A DNA stretch of 64,000 nt from Acidovorax sp. A79 (GTDB taxonomy: Bacteria > Pseudomonadota > Gammaproteobacteria > Burkholderiales > Burkholderiaceae_C), in contig NZ_AP028672.1 in the NCBI RefSeq assembly GCF_041154505.1, forward strand, positions 3,078,501-3,142,500, in the 5' to 3' direction. Shown in pieces: positions 34,502-42,936 of the stretch. The position numbers were made by a program, and so were the translations under genes. Numbering within the stretch: position 1 is the stretch's first letter; every line of letters starts with the position of its first letter. Under the pieces are notes generated by a model, which was not told the origin of the DNA, ran no database searches, and was given only the letters and a program-made list of their open reading frames with translations.

Positions 34502-36207
34502 GCGGCAGCGTCCTGCCCCGGCAGCAGGGCCATCAGGGTCTGCAGGGTATCGGCCTCGGCCACCGTCTTGTCCTGGCGCCAGCGCAGCATCCGTGGAAAG
34601 CGCACGGCGATGCCGCTCTTGTGCCGCGGGCTCCTGCCGATGCCCTCGAAGCCGAGCTCGAAGACCATGGTCGCATCCACGCTGCGCACGGGCCCGAAGC
34701 TCTCGCGCGTGGTCTTGCGGACGATGGCGTCCACCTGCCCGATCTCCACGTCCGTCAGGCCCGAATAGGCCTTGGCGAAGGGCACGAGCTGCCGGTCGGG
34801 GTCGTCCTGCGGCCCGGTCCACACGGCAAAGGTGTAGTCGGTGTACAGGCTGGCACGCCGGCCGTGGCCGCGCTGGGCGTAGATGAGCACGGCGTCCACG
34901 CTCATGGGGTCGATCTTCCACTTCCACCACACGCCCACGTCCTTGGTGCGGCCCACGCCGTAGTGCGCCTGGCGGTGTTTGAGCATGAAGCCCTCGGTGC
35001 CCATGCCGCGCGCGGCCTCGCGCTGGCGCGCGAGGTCCGGCCAGTCGGCGCCGTGCAGCAGGGCGCTCAAGCGCAGTGCGGGTGGGGCTGCGGGCTCTGC
35101 GATGGCGTCGGGTGGCTGCAGCACTGTCTCCAGCAGTGCGCGGCGGGCCTGCTGGGGCTGCTGGCGCAGGTCCTGGCCCGCATGTTCGAGCAGGTCGTAG
35201 GTCACCAGCACCACGGGCAGCTCGCGCAGCAGCTTGGGCGTCAGTGTCTTGCGGCCGAGGCGCTTTTGCAGGTCGGCAAAGGGGCTCGGCTGGGGCTCGC
35301 CGGGCAGCCATACGAGGATTTCGCCATCGACCACCGTGCCGTCGGGCAGTGCCGCCATCGCGGCATCGGCCAGTTCGGGAAAGCGGTCGGTCACCAGCTC
35401 CTCGCCGCGCGACCAGACCCACACCGCGCCGCGCCGGCGCACGATCTGCGCGCGGATTCCGTCCCACTTCCATTCCACCAGCCAGTCTTCGGGCGCGCCC
35501 AGCAGCGCGGGCATCTCGGCCAGGGGCTGGCTGAACGGGTGGGCCAGGAAGAAGGGGTAGGGCTGGCCTGCCATGGCCGTGTCGCTGCCCGTGCTGGCGG
35601 CGCCGTCTTCACCCTCGTCCACGGGGGCCACCAGCGCGCTGTAGTCGCCCGCCTGCGGCTGCCGGCCGATCTGTGTGTAGCCCATGAGCCGGTGCGCGAT
35701 GCGCTTGGGGTCCAGCGCGCTCACCGTGGCGAGTGCCTGCGTGACCTGCAGGCGCGACACACCCACGCGGAAGTTGCCGGTGATGAGCTTGAAGTACACG
35801 AAGCGCTGCTCCGGCGCCAGCAGGTCCCACTGCGTGCGCAGGCGGGCATCGGCCTCTTCGGGTGGCAGGGCGCGCAGCGGCAGCAGCTGGGCCATCCACT
35901 CGGCCAGTGGCAGGTCCACGGGCTGCACGGGCGGGGGCAGCAGCAGGGCCAGTGTTTCGGCCAGGTCGCCCACGGCCTGGTAGCTTTCTTCGAACAGCCA
36001 TTCGGGCAGGCCCGCGGCCTCCTGCGCCAGGGTCTTCAGGCGCTTGGTGGGCACCATCTGGCGCGGCTTGCCGCCCGCGAGGAAGTAGGTGGCCCAGGCC
36101 GCATCGGCCGCTGGTGCCGCGCGCAGGTAGGCCACCAGCGCGGCCAGCTTGGCCGACTGCCCGGTGGTGGAGTCCAGAGCCTGGAACAGTGTGGCAAAGG
36201 CCTTCAT
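34498..36207 (-). CDS. ATP-dependent DNA ligase of the ligase-associated repair operon
   Basis: The 569-residue product from ATG 36207 has an N-terminal DNA-binding helical domain (about 1-190), then the nucleotidyltransferase domain with motif [11 protein letters not shown] (adenylated Lys247), motif [12 protein letters not shown], motif IV TEGFMLK and motif [11 protein letters not shown], followed by an OB domain (TFAVWTGPQ and [25 protein letters not shown]). This is the LigB/LigC-like bacterial ATP ligase of the ligase-associated cassette, separate from the essential NAD ligase. The start overlaps the exonuclease stop (ATGA). It is expected to seal ends prepared by its operon partners. 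Confidence 0.95.
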   Translation of the reverse strand: MKAFATLFQALDSTTGQSAKLAALVAYLRAAPAADAAWATYFLAGGKPRQMVPTKRLKTLAQEAAGLPEWLFEESYQAVGDLAETLALLLPPPVQPVDLPLAEWMAQLLPLRALPPEEADARLRTQWDLLAPEQRFVYFKLITGNFRVGVSRLQVTQALATVSALDPKRIAHRLMGYTQIGRQPQAGDYSALVAPVDEGEDGAASTGSDTAMAGQPYPFFLAHPFSQPLAEMPALLGAPEDWLVEWKWDGIRAQIVRRRGAVWVWSRGEELVTDRFPELADAAMAALPDGTVVDGEILVWLPGEPQPSPFADLQKRLGRKTLTPKLLRELPVVLVTYDLLEHAGQDLRQQPQQARRALLETVLQPPDAIAEPAAPPALRLSALLHGADWPDLARQREAARGMGTEGFMLKHRQAHYGVGRTKDVGVWWKWKIDPMSVDAVLIYAQRGHGRRASLYTDYTFAVWTGPQDDPDRQLVPFAKAYSGLTDVEIGQVDAIVRKTTRESFGPVRSVDATMVFELGFEGIGRSPRHKSGIAVRFPRMLRWRQDKTVAEADTLQTLMALLPGQDAAA

Positions 36208-37304
36208 GGTGCCGCGGCCTCCGGCGCCGGTGCATCGGCCTGCGGTGGCGGCGCTGCAGCCCCTGCGTCGTCCTCGTTGTCGTCGGCGCCGTACTCGGTG
36301 GCGAACACCTGCGCATCCAGCCCCTGCTCGCACAGCCAGCGCACCATGACCTCGGTGCTGCCATGGGTCACGATGATGCGCTCGGCCCCCGTGGCGGCTA
36401 TGGCCTTCTGCAGGCTGGGCCAGTCCGCGTGGTCGCTCATCACGAAGCCCCGGTCCACGCCACGGCGCCGGCGCGCGCCGCGCACCAGCATCCAGCCGCT
36501 GGCAAAGGCATCGGAATGCTCGCCAAAGCGCTTGAGCCAGGGCGTGCCCGCCGCCGAGGGCGGTGCCAGCACCAGCGCGCGGCGCAGCTCGGCCTTGGTG
36601 GCGCCCGGGTCCGTCACGCGCAGGGTGGGTGGCAGCGCCACGCCCGCCGCGCGGTACACGGCGTTGAGCGGGTCCACCGCGCCGTGCACGACGATGGGGC
36701 CGATGTTCGGGTCCACCCCGTGCAGCAGGCGCTGCGCCTTGCCGAAGGCATACGCATACAGCACGCTGGCCTTGCCCGCCGCCGCATTCGCGGCCCACCA
36801 GGCGTTGATGTCCGCGAACAGCGCCGGCTGCGCCGGCCAGCGGTAGATGGGCAGGCCAAAGGTCGACTCGGTGATGAAGGTGTGGCAGCGCACCGGCTCG
36901 AAGGGCGGGCAGGTGCCGTCGTCCTCGAGCTTGTAGTCGCCCGAGGCCACCCACACCTGGCCGCCATGTTCCACCCGCACCTGGGCCGATCCCAGCACAT
37001 GCCCCGCCGGGTGCAGCGACAGGCGCACGCCGTGGTGGTCGATGGTGTCGCCATAGGCCAGCGTCTGCAGATCGATATCGGCTCCGAGTCGGTTGCGCAG
37101 CGTGCCTTCGCTGTCCTGGTGCGCCAGGTAGTGGGCCGAGCCCATGCGCGCATGGTCCGAATGCGCATGCGTGATCACGGCCCGGCTGACCGGCCGCCAG
37201 GGGTCGATGTAGAAATCCCCGGCCGGGCAGTACAGGCCTTCGGGGCGGTGGACGATGAGGTCGCTGGGGGGCACGGTCAGGGCATCGTAGGGGGCACGCC
37301 CCAT
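36204..37304 (-). CDS. Ligase-associated MBL-fold DNA exonuclease
   Basis: The 366-residue product is a metallo-beta-lactamase/beta-CASP nuclease-like protein: the metal motif is THAHSDHARMG (HxHxDH), with later ligands in PAGHVLGSAQV (His), ASGDYK (Asp) and a distal SDHADWPSL. It is the first gene of the repair operon and matches the ligase-associated exonuclease family of about 340 residues; the C-terminal 40 residues (DDNEDDAGAAAPPPQADAPAP) are a low-complexity acidic/Pro tail specific to this lineage. The 205-bp upstream gap to the divergent GNAT gene contains a dispersed repeat and probably the operon promoter. Confidence 0.92.
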   Translation of the reverse strand: MGRAPYDALTVPPSDLIVHRPEGLYCPAGDFYIDPWRPVSRAVITHAHSDHARMGSAHYLAHQDSEGTLRNRLGADIDLQTLAYGDTIDHHGVRLSLHPAGHVLGSAQVRVEHGGQVWVASGDYKLEDDGTCPPFEPVRCHTFITESTFGLPIYRWPAQPALFADINAWWAANAAAGKASVLYAYAFGKAQRLLHGVDPNIGPIVVHGAVDPLNAVYRAAGVALPPTLRVTDPGATKAELRRALVLAPPSAAGTPWLKRFGEHSDAFASGWMLVRGARRRRGVDRGFVMSDHADWPSLQKAIAATGAERIIVTHGSTEVMVRWLCEQGLDAQVFATEYGADDNEDDAGAAAPPPQADAPAPEAAAP

Positions 37305-37357
37305 CCGGGGGGCGGGCTGGGGATTGTAGAAAGAGGTTTTGTCCCTAAAATTTAGAT

Positions 37358-37408
37358 AAAAATGACTTCCAGCGCTTATCCATCAAGCGCCAATAGCTAT
37401 CAAAAAAT
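37358..37408. repeat. TTGATAGC/AGCGCTT dispersed repeat, copy
   Basis: On the minus strand it reads TTTTTTGATAGCTATTGGCG then CTTGATGGATAAGCGCTGGAAGTCATT. It lies upstream of both the repair operon and the GNAT gene, about 55 bases before the exonuclease start. AGCGCTTATCCATCAAGCGC can form a hairpin. Confidence 0.7.
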
Positions 37409-37509
37409 GAGTAAACCGCAATCTGCCTGCTGTGCAGGCGGATAGTTCGTTGCGCCATCCCATCATCCTGCGTGGACCTCCCCTGTCTGCAGGCCAATAC
37501 CGCTTTCGT

Positions 37510-37992
37510 ATGCACACAGAAATCGCCCGCCCGTCAGACGCCGCCGCCATCGCGGCGGTGCTGCGCGAGGCCGCGCAGTGGCTGGTAGACCGCCAGATGC
37601 CGCTGTGGGCCGTGTCCGATTTCAGCGAGGAACGTGTGCAGCAGGATGTGGATACCGGCCACTTCCTGGTGGCCAGGGTGGGCGATGACGTGGCGGGCGT
37701 GGTGCGCTGGCAGCGCGAAGACCCCACTTTCTGGCCGGATGCGGAACCAGGCACCTCCGCCTTCCTGCACAAGCTGGCCGTGCGGCGGGCATGGGCGGGG
37801 CAGGGGGTGTCTGCCGCGCTGCTGGCGTTCGGGCGCGAGCACGCCCGCAGCCTGGGTGTGCGTTACCTGCGGCTGGACTGCGTGGCCGATCGGCAGCCGC
37901 TGCGCGCACTCTATGAGGGCTTTGGTTTTACCCTGTACGACTGTGTGCTGAAAGGCCGCAGGGAATTTGCGCGATACCAGATCGCGTTGTAG
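37510..37992 (+). CDS. GNAT N-acetyltransferase
   Basis: The 160-residue product from ATG 37510 begins with the GNAT strand MHTEIARPSDAAAIAAVLREAA, then FLVARVGDDVAGVVRWQRED, the acetyl-CoA strand AFLHKLAVRRAWAGQGVSAALLAFG (loop R-x-x-W-A-G-Q-G-V) and LRLDCVADRQPLRALYEGFGFTLYD. This is a full-length compact GNAT. A longer frame to 37432 adds a non-family leader. The substrate is unknown. The next gene starts 38 bases downstream with its own AAGGAG. Confidence 0.85.
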   Translation: MHTEIARPSDAAAIAAVLREAAQWLVDRQMPLWAVSDFSEERVQQDVDTGHFLVARVGDDVAGVVRWQREDPTFWPDAEPGTSAFLHKLAVRRAWAGQGVSAALLAFGREHARSLGVRYLRLDCVADRQPLRALYEGFGFTLYDCVLKGRREFARYQIAL

Positions 37993-38029
37993 GCAGCGTG
38001 GGTGCCTGCCGTCCACCAAGGAGCAATGC

Positions 38030-38548
38030 ATGCGCCGTGTTTGTGTGTTCTTCCAGTTCTTCCTGCTGTGGTTGGGGGTGGCTGCCCTGGCCGTTGCCCA
38101 GGACGGCAGCCCCGCCCCCCGCACCAATGCCTTCAACGACCCCTTCGTCCAGGTCACCAGCGCCATCCCGCAATGCCCCGTGCCCGAGGGCCCGCTCTAC
38201 ACCGACGCCGAGGTGCGCGAGCTGGCGCACACGCGCTCGCAGCATGGCGGCAGCTGCCACCGCGTGGGGCGCTGCCGGCTGCCCAACTCCTACCTGTACG
38301 ACGCGGAGCTCATCCCGCGCGTGCAGCGCTATATCCGCGAGGAGGGGCGCTTCGACGACACCAGCGTCTGGGTGCTGGGCGAGCGGCGGCTGGTCACGCT
38401 GATGGGCTGCGTGCAGTCCGAGGCGCAGTCGCAGGCGCTGGAGAAAGCCGTGGGGCTGGTGGATGACGTGATGGGTGTCATCAACCTGCTGCAGGTGGGC
38501 ACGGCGCGCGCGGGCGCGCGCTACCCGCTCGCGCCCGCGCGCCCCTGA
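38030..38548 (+). CDS. Secreted BON-domain protein
   Basis: The 172-residue product from ATG 38030 (after AAGGAG at 38019-38024; a second ATG in another frame overlaps at 38026) has a signal peptide (FFQFFLLWLGVAALAVAQ). It has a middle region with four Cys residues (IPQCPVPEGPLYTDAEVRELAHTR and HRVGRC), then a BON domain from about residue 95 (YIREEGRFDDTSVWVLGERRLVTLMGCVQSEAQSQALEKAVGLVDDVMGVINLLQVG). BON domains associate with phospholipid or outer-membrane surfaces in OsmY-like proteins. The exact role is unknown. It ends 11 bases from the convergent amidase gene. Confidence 0.83.
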   Translation: MRRVCVFFQFFLLWLGVAALAVAQDGSPAPRTNAFNDPFVQVTSAIPQCPVPEGPLYTDAEVRELAHTRSQHGGSCHRVGRCRLPNSYLYDAELIPRVQRYIREEGRFDDTSVWVLGERRLVTLMGCVQSEAQSQALEKAVGLVDDVMGVINLLQVGTARAGARYPLAPARP

Positions 38549-38559
38549 CGGGGCTTCAT

Positions 38560-40017
38560 TCACAGCGGTGGGACCCGGTGCGACCAGGGGTCGGCCTGTT
38601 CCAGTTCATAGGCCAGTGCGAACAGCGTCTGCTCGTCGCCGACCCGCGCCGCGAAATGGCTGCCGATGGGCAGGCCGCGCGCGCTCAGCCCCAGCGGGAC
38701 CGACATCGCCGGCGTGCCCGCCACGTTGTGCAGCGGCGTGTACGACGCATAGCGCATCAGCCGGGCCCACAGCGTGGCGCCGGGCACGGTGGGGGCAAGC
38801 CACCCCAGCGGTGGCGGCTCGCTGGCGGCCACCGGGCTGAGCACGACATCCACGGCGTCGAACCAGGCATTCACCTGCGCGCCCACGGCGGCAAAGTGCG
38901 CGCCGGCGCGTGCCGCCGCGCCGGCGGGGAGCGCGCGCGCGTGCCGTGCCAGGTGCAGGGTCCAGGGCTCCAGCAGCGTGTCGGGCGGGCGGCCCGTGCC
39001 CTCGGCCTGCTGCAGCGCCCGCTCGGCGCCGCCGCTCCAGGCCACCATGAAGGCATCGAAGAACCGCTCGCCGTCGATGCCGTGCGCAAAGGGCAGCACC
39101 TGGTGCCCAAGCCGTTCGCACAGCCGCGCGACGCGGGTGACTTCCTGCAGCACCGCGGGGTCCGGCATCTCGCCAAAGAGGTTCTGCGGCGCGAAGCCAA
39201 TGCGCAGGCGCCGGGCCGAGGGCCCGTGCACCGCGGGCATGGGCGGCAGCGGCGCGGCGCCATCGCCGCGCTGGTTCCACCAGAACAGCGTGGCGCTGTC
39301 GCGCACCGTGCGGCTCACCGCGTGGTCGACACCGGCATCGCGCGGGCCGGAGCCCTGCATGCGCGAGCGGCTGGGCTTGAGCCCGAACAGCCCGCAGCAC
39401 GAGGCGGGGATGCGGATCGAGCCACCGCCATCCGTCGCGTGCGCCATGGGCAGCATGCCCGCGGCCACGGCCGCCGCGGCGCCGCCCGAGGAACCACCCG
39501 GGGAGTGCAGCGGGTTCCAGGGATTGCGGACCGGGCCGCCAAGCAGGGGTTCGGTGGTGGCGCTGAGCTGGAACTCGGGCGTTGCCGTCTTGCCGATGGC
39601 GATCAGCCCGCTGGCTTCGCAGCGCGCCACCAGCGGCGACGAGGCGCTGGAAAGTGCCGCGTCCGCCTGCAGGCGCGAGCCGCTGCGCCGGTGCGTGCCT
39701 TGCAGGTCGACCGCGTCCTTGTAGGCAAACGGCACGCCCCAGAAGGGCCCGGGGGAGGGCGGCCCCTGCCACTGGCCGCGGGCCCGGTCGGGGCAGAGTT
39801 CCACCAGTGCCTGCAGCCTGGGGTTGACGTCCGCCACGCGCGCCAGGCTGGCCTGCACCAGCTGCGCGGGTTGCAGATGGCCCGCCCGCACCAGCGCTGC
39901 CTGGGCCGTGGCATCGAGCGCCAGCAGGCCGTGGGTGGCGCCGCGGGCGAAAGCGGGGCGCAGGGGGGCGCCCAGTGCGGTCAGGCCCATCAGGCCTAGA
40001 AGATCTCGTCGTTGCAT
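38560..40017 (-). CDS. Secreted amidase of the amidase-signature family
   Basis: The 485-residue product from ATG 40017 starts MQRRDLLGLMGLTALGAPL, a twin-arginine-type leader (RRDLLG) although the RR is close to the start. The amidase-signature domain carries the Ser-cisSer-Lys triad: catalytic Lys in FAYKDAVDL, the SPGGSSGGAAAAVAAGM loop and the nucleophile region DGGGSIRIPASCCGLFGLKPS. These enzymes hydrolyse carboxamides. The long open frame upstream to 42729 is antisense to the next genes and not coding. An AraC-type regulator is divergent, 75 bases away, so amide-dependent control is plausible. Confidence 0.9.
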   Translation of the reverse strand: MQRRDLLGLMGLTALGAPLRPAFARGATHGLLALDATAQAALVRAGHLQPAQLVQASLARVADVNPRLQALVELCPDRARGQWQGPPSPGPFWGVPFAYKDAVDLQGTHRRSGSRLQADAALSSASSPLVARCEASGLIAIGKTATPEFQLSATTEPLLGGPVRNPWNPLHSPGGSSGGAAAAVAAGMLPMAHATDGGGSIRIPASCCGLFGLKPSRSRMQGSGPRDAGVDHAVSRTVRDSATLFWWNQRGDGAAPLPPMPAVHGPSARRLRIGFAPQNLFGEMPDPAVLQEVTRVARLCERLGHQVLPFAHGIDGERFFDAFMVAWSGGAERALQQAEGTGRPPDTLLEPWTLHLARHARALPAGAAARAGAHFAAVGAQVNAWFDAVDVVLSPVAASEPPPLGWLAPTVPGATLWARLMRYASYTPLHNVAGTPAMSVPLGLSARGLPIGSHFAARVGDEQTLFALAYELEQADPWSHRVPPL

Positions 40018-40092
40018 GGTGTGTTTGCACAGGGAATGAAGGAGAGGGCCATCGTCCCTGGGCCGGGCCGCGCCAGCTTGTATAAAAGCGCC

Positions 40093-41004
40093 ATGGCCGC
40101 GCTTTTTTGCTACCACCTGCTGCCCGCCTGCCTGGGCGATATCGACGAACGCCCCCACGCGCTGCTCGCGCGGGCCGTGCGCACGCAGGTGCAGGGCTTC
40201 GTCACCCACCAGGCATATGTGGCGCAGGTGCTGCGCGGCGGCCCGCAGGCGCGCGGGCAAGAGGCCCGGCGGGAGGCGCGCCTTGCGCTGCTGTGTGCGC
40301 TGGACCTGAACCCGGTGCAGGCGCTCCTGGCGCCCTCGGCCGCCGTGGGCCGTGGGCCCTCTGCGTTCGTGGACCGCTGGAACGCCTACAACCGGATGGC
40401 GCCCCTGGGCGTCAACACGCAGCTCGATGGCCAGGGCGCGCTGCGGCGGGAATCCCCCATGCTGCCGGACCGCGCCCTGCGTGCCGCGGCGCAGCGCAGT
40501 GCGGACATCCGCGCGGGCATTGCCGCCTCGTGCGTGAGCGTGCTGGCGCGCGGCGGCACCAGCGGCAGCCCGGCGGATGCGCCGCGCACGCTGCAGTCCC
40601 TGGCGCGGCGGCTGGGGTGCGCGAACGAGGTGCTGGACCTGCTGGCCTGGTGGCGCGAGGAGCCTGCCCTGGCCCTGCCCGACGCCGCCCGCCGCCTGGG
40701 TCGCAGCGCGCGCCAGCTGCAACGCGATCTGGCCCGGCACGGCCTGGGCTTTGCCACGCTGCGCCAGGCCGCCCGCATCGAGCACGCGCAGCAGGCCCTG
40801 CTTGGCGGCACGGCCAGCCTGACGGGCATCGCGCATGCCGCGGGGTTCTTCGACTCCGCGCACTTCGTGCATGGCTGGCAGCGTGCCTGTGGCGTCAGCC
40901 CCAGCCAGTACCGGCAGCTGGCCGGTCGCCTGGACGCCCGGGGCTCCCTCTGCGCCCCGGGGACCGTGCGCAGAGGGGTGGATGTCGTGGAAAACGCGCA
41001 ATAG
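40093..41004 (+). CDS. AraC-family regulator
   Basis: The 303-residue product from ATG 40093 (upstream frame open to 40012 but lacking family similarity) has a poorly conserved N-terminal half, with a helical region about residues 10-190 instead of a cupin. The C-terminal AraC HTH pair reads LPDAARRLGRSARQLQRDLARHGLGF and SLTGIAHAAGFFDSAHFVHGWQRACGVSPSQYRQL. TATAAAA at 40081-40087, 6 bases before the start, is the likely -10 region of a near-leaderless transcript. It is divergent from the amidase and followed 54 bases later by an orphan substrate-binding protein, suggesting one regulated unit. Confidence 0.83.
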   Translation: MAALFCYHLLPACLGDIDERPHALLARAVRTQVQGFVTHQAYVAQVLRGGPQARGQEARREARLALLCALDLNPVQALLAPSAAVGRGPSAFVDRWNAYNRMAPLGVNTQLDGQGALRRESPMLPDRALRAAAQRSADIRAGIAASCVSVLARGGTSGSPADAPRTLQSLARRLGCANEVLDLLAWWREEPALALPDAARRLGRSARQLQRDLARHGLGFATLRQAARIEHAQQALLGGTASLTGIAHAAGFFDSAHFVHGWQRACGVSPSQYRQLAGRLDARGSLCAPGTVRRGVDVVENAQ

Positions 41005-41058
41005 GTTTGGCGGTCCGCTGCGGCATATTGCGGCTTCCATCCCTGCAAAGGAAAACAT

Positions 41059-42774
41059 ATGCCCCGTAGGTTCCAGAGCTTCCTTCCTCACCTGTCTCCG
41101 CGCACTGTTGTGTCCCGCGTTGCCGCAGTGGCGCGGCACCCTGCGCACCCGCAGCCCGCCGCGCCCCGCGGGGCCGGCACCGCAAGGCCAGGCCGCCGCT
41201 GGCTCGTGCCCGCGCTGGCCATGGCGGCGTGGGTGGCCGCGATGCCGGGCGCGCACGCCAAGACGTTCCGCTGGGCCGGGTCCACCGACATCCAGTCCAT
41301 GGACATCCACTCGCAGAACAGTGCCCTGGGCAATGGCATCCATGCGGCGGTGTACGAGTCGCTGGTGATGTTCAACAGCCGCACGCTCAAGGTCGAGCCG
41401 CTCCTGGCGACCTCGTGGCAGCAGGTCAGCCCCACGCAGTTGCGCGTGAAGCTGCGCCAGGGCGTGAAGTTCAGCGACGGATCGCCCATGACGGCCGACG
41501 ACGTGGTGTATTCGCTGCAGCGCGCGATGAGCAAGACCTCCACCTACGCCATCTACACCCAGGGCATGGAGCGCATCGCCAAGGTCGACGGCGAGACCAT
41601 CGACATCTTCCTGAAGAACCCCAACCCGGTGCTGCTCAACCAGCTGACCGAGCTGCGCGTGATGAGCAAGGCCTGGGCAGAGAAGAACAATGCCGTGGAG
41701 CCCAAGGACATCAAGTCCAAGGACGAGACCTTCTCTCACCGCAATGCCATGGGCACCGGGCCCTTCGTGCTCAAGGAATGGGTGCCCGACCAGAAGCTGG
41801 TCTTTGCCGCCAACCCGCAGTGGTGGAACGCCGGCAAGACCGAGGGCAACGTCACCGAGATCGTCTACACACCCATCAAGTCCGAGGCCACGCGCGTCGC
41901 GGCCCTGCTCTCGGGCGAGGTCGACATGGTGCGCGACACCAGCCTGCAGGACCTGGAGCGCCTCAGGGCCAACCCGAACATCAAGGTGATGGAGATGGTC
42001 GAGAACCGCACCATCTACCTGGCCCTGGACCAGTTCCGCGACGAGCTGCCGGGCAGCAGCGTCAAGGGCAAGAACCCGCTCAAGGACCTGCGCGTGCGCA
42101 AGGCGCTGTACCAGGCCATCGACGTGGCCACGCTGCAGCGCGTGACCATGCGCGGCATGTCCAAGCCCACGGGCGCCATCGTCTCGCCCCTGGTCAACGG
42201 CTGGACGGAGGCGGTGGACAAGCGCCTGCCCTACGACACCAACGCGGCCAGGGCGCTGCTGGCCGATGCGGGCTACAAGGACGGCTTCGAGGTCGATTTC
42301 GCCTGCAGCAACAACTCCATCATCCAGGACGAGAACCTGTGCCAGGCCATCACCTCGATGTGGGCGCGCGTGGGCGTCAGGGCCAAGCTGCGCACGATGC
42401 CCTCCATCACCTACTACCCCATGGCCCAGCGGCACGAGGCCAGCATCACCCTGCTCAGCTGGGGCGTGCCGACCTTCGACGCGCTGTACACCCTGCAATC
42501 GCTCACCCGCACCAAGACCACGGGCGGCGATGGCAACTACAACCTGGGCCGCTACAGCAACGAACGCATGGACTACATCGTGGACCGCGTGAAGACCGAG
42601 ACCGACCAGCCCGTGCGCAACCGCCTGCTGACCGAAGGCCTGCAGCTGCAGAACGACACCGTGGCCAACATCCCCCTGCACAACCAGATGCTGGCCTGGG
42701 CGATGAAGAAAAATGTCGAGCTGGTGCAACGCCCCGACAACCGCATCGACTGGCGTCTGATCAAGGTGAACTAA
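41059..42774 (+). CDS. Peptide/nickel-type ABC substrate-binding protein (SBP_bac_5)
   Basis: The 571-residue product starts at ATG 41059 after AAAGGAAAAC. A long N-terminal region (about 65 residues, R-rich then LVPALAMAAWVAAMPGAHA-K) forms the signal peptide. The mature part is a family-5 solute-binding protein: FRWAGSTDIQSMDIHSQNS, LATSWQQVSPTQLRVKLRQGVKFSDGSPMTADDVVYSLQR, GTGPFVLKEWVPDQKLV, and DLRVRKALYQAIDVATL. No permease or ATPase is linked, so it must work with components elsewhere, perhaps for amides in view of the amidase 1 kb upstream. It is followed at once by a dispersed repeat. Confidence 0.9.
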   Translation: MPRRFQSFLPHLSPRTVVSRVAAVARHPAHPQPAAPRGAGTARPGRRWLVPALAMAAWVAAMPGAHAKTFRWAGSTDIQSMDIHSQNSALGNGIHAAVYESLVMFNSRTLKVEPLLATSWQQVSPTQLRVKLRQGVKFSDGSPMTADDVVYSLQRAMSKTSTYAIYTQGMERIAKVDGETIDIFLKNPNPVLLNQLTELRVMSKAWAEKNNAVEPKDIKSKDETFSHRNAMGTGPFVLKEWVPDQKLVFAANPQWWNAGKTEGNVTEIVYTPIKSEATRVAALLSGEVDMVRDTSLQDLERLRANPNIKVMEMVENRTIYLALDQFRDELPGSSVKGKNPLKDLRVRKALYQAIDVATLQRVTMRGMSKPTGAIVSPLVNGWTEAVDKRLPYDTNAARALLADAGYKDGFEVDFACSNNSIIQDENLCQAITSMWARVGVRAKLRTMPSITYYPMAQRHEASITLLSWGVPTFDALYTLQSLTRTKTTGGDGNYNLGRYSNERMDYIVDRVKTETDQPVRNRLLTEGLQLQNDTVANIPLHNQMLAWAMKKNVELVQRPDNRIDWRLIKVN

Positions 42775-42893
42775 CCCCCTGAGTCGCTTCGCGTCATCCC
42801 TCTTTCTCTCAAATCGCTGCTCGATTTGGGAAGGGGGACGCCCCCAGCGCGGCGGGGCGGCCCTTGCGCGGGGGCACTGGCGTCGGCTTGCGC
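42775..42893. repeat. Dispersed GC-rich intergenic repeat, copy 3
   Basis: The copy starts right after the TAA of the ABC receptor gene: CCCCCTGAGTCGCTTCGCGT, then an insert (TCTCAAATCGCTGCTCGATTTG, itself a CAAATCG/CGATTTG stem), GGAAGGGGGACGCC, GCGCGGCGGGGCGGCCCTTG and GCACTGGCGTC. It shares all blocks with the copies at 4540 and 13164. The position after a stop codon is kept in all three. Confidence 0.75.
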
Positions 42894-42936
42894 TTGCTGG
42901 TGATGCGGGTTCTGGGGGCTCCTGCGCAATGGAAGG

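Noticed and set aside
31796..34768. A plus-strand open frame of 990 codons
   Set aside because: It is antisense to the Lhr-like helicase, which has all SF2 motifs. Composition is shadow-like (His, Gln, Gly, Ala).
38560..42729. A minus-strand open frame of 1389 codons
   Set aside because: Only the 3' third is the amidase. The rest is antisense to the AraC and ABC receptor genes, which have clear family motifs; high GC content keeps antisense frames open.
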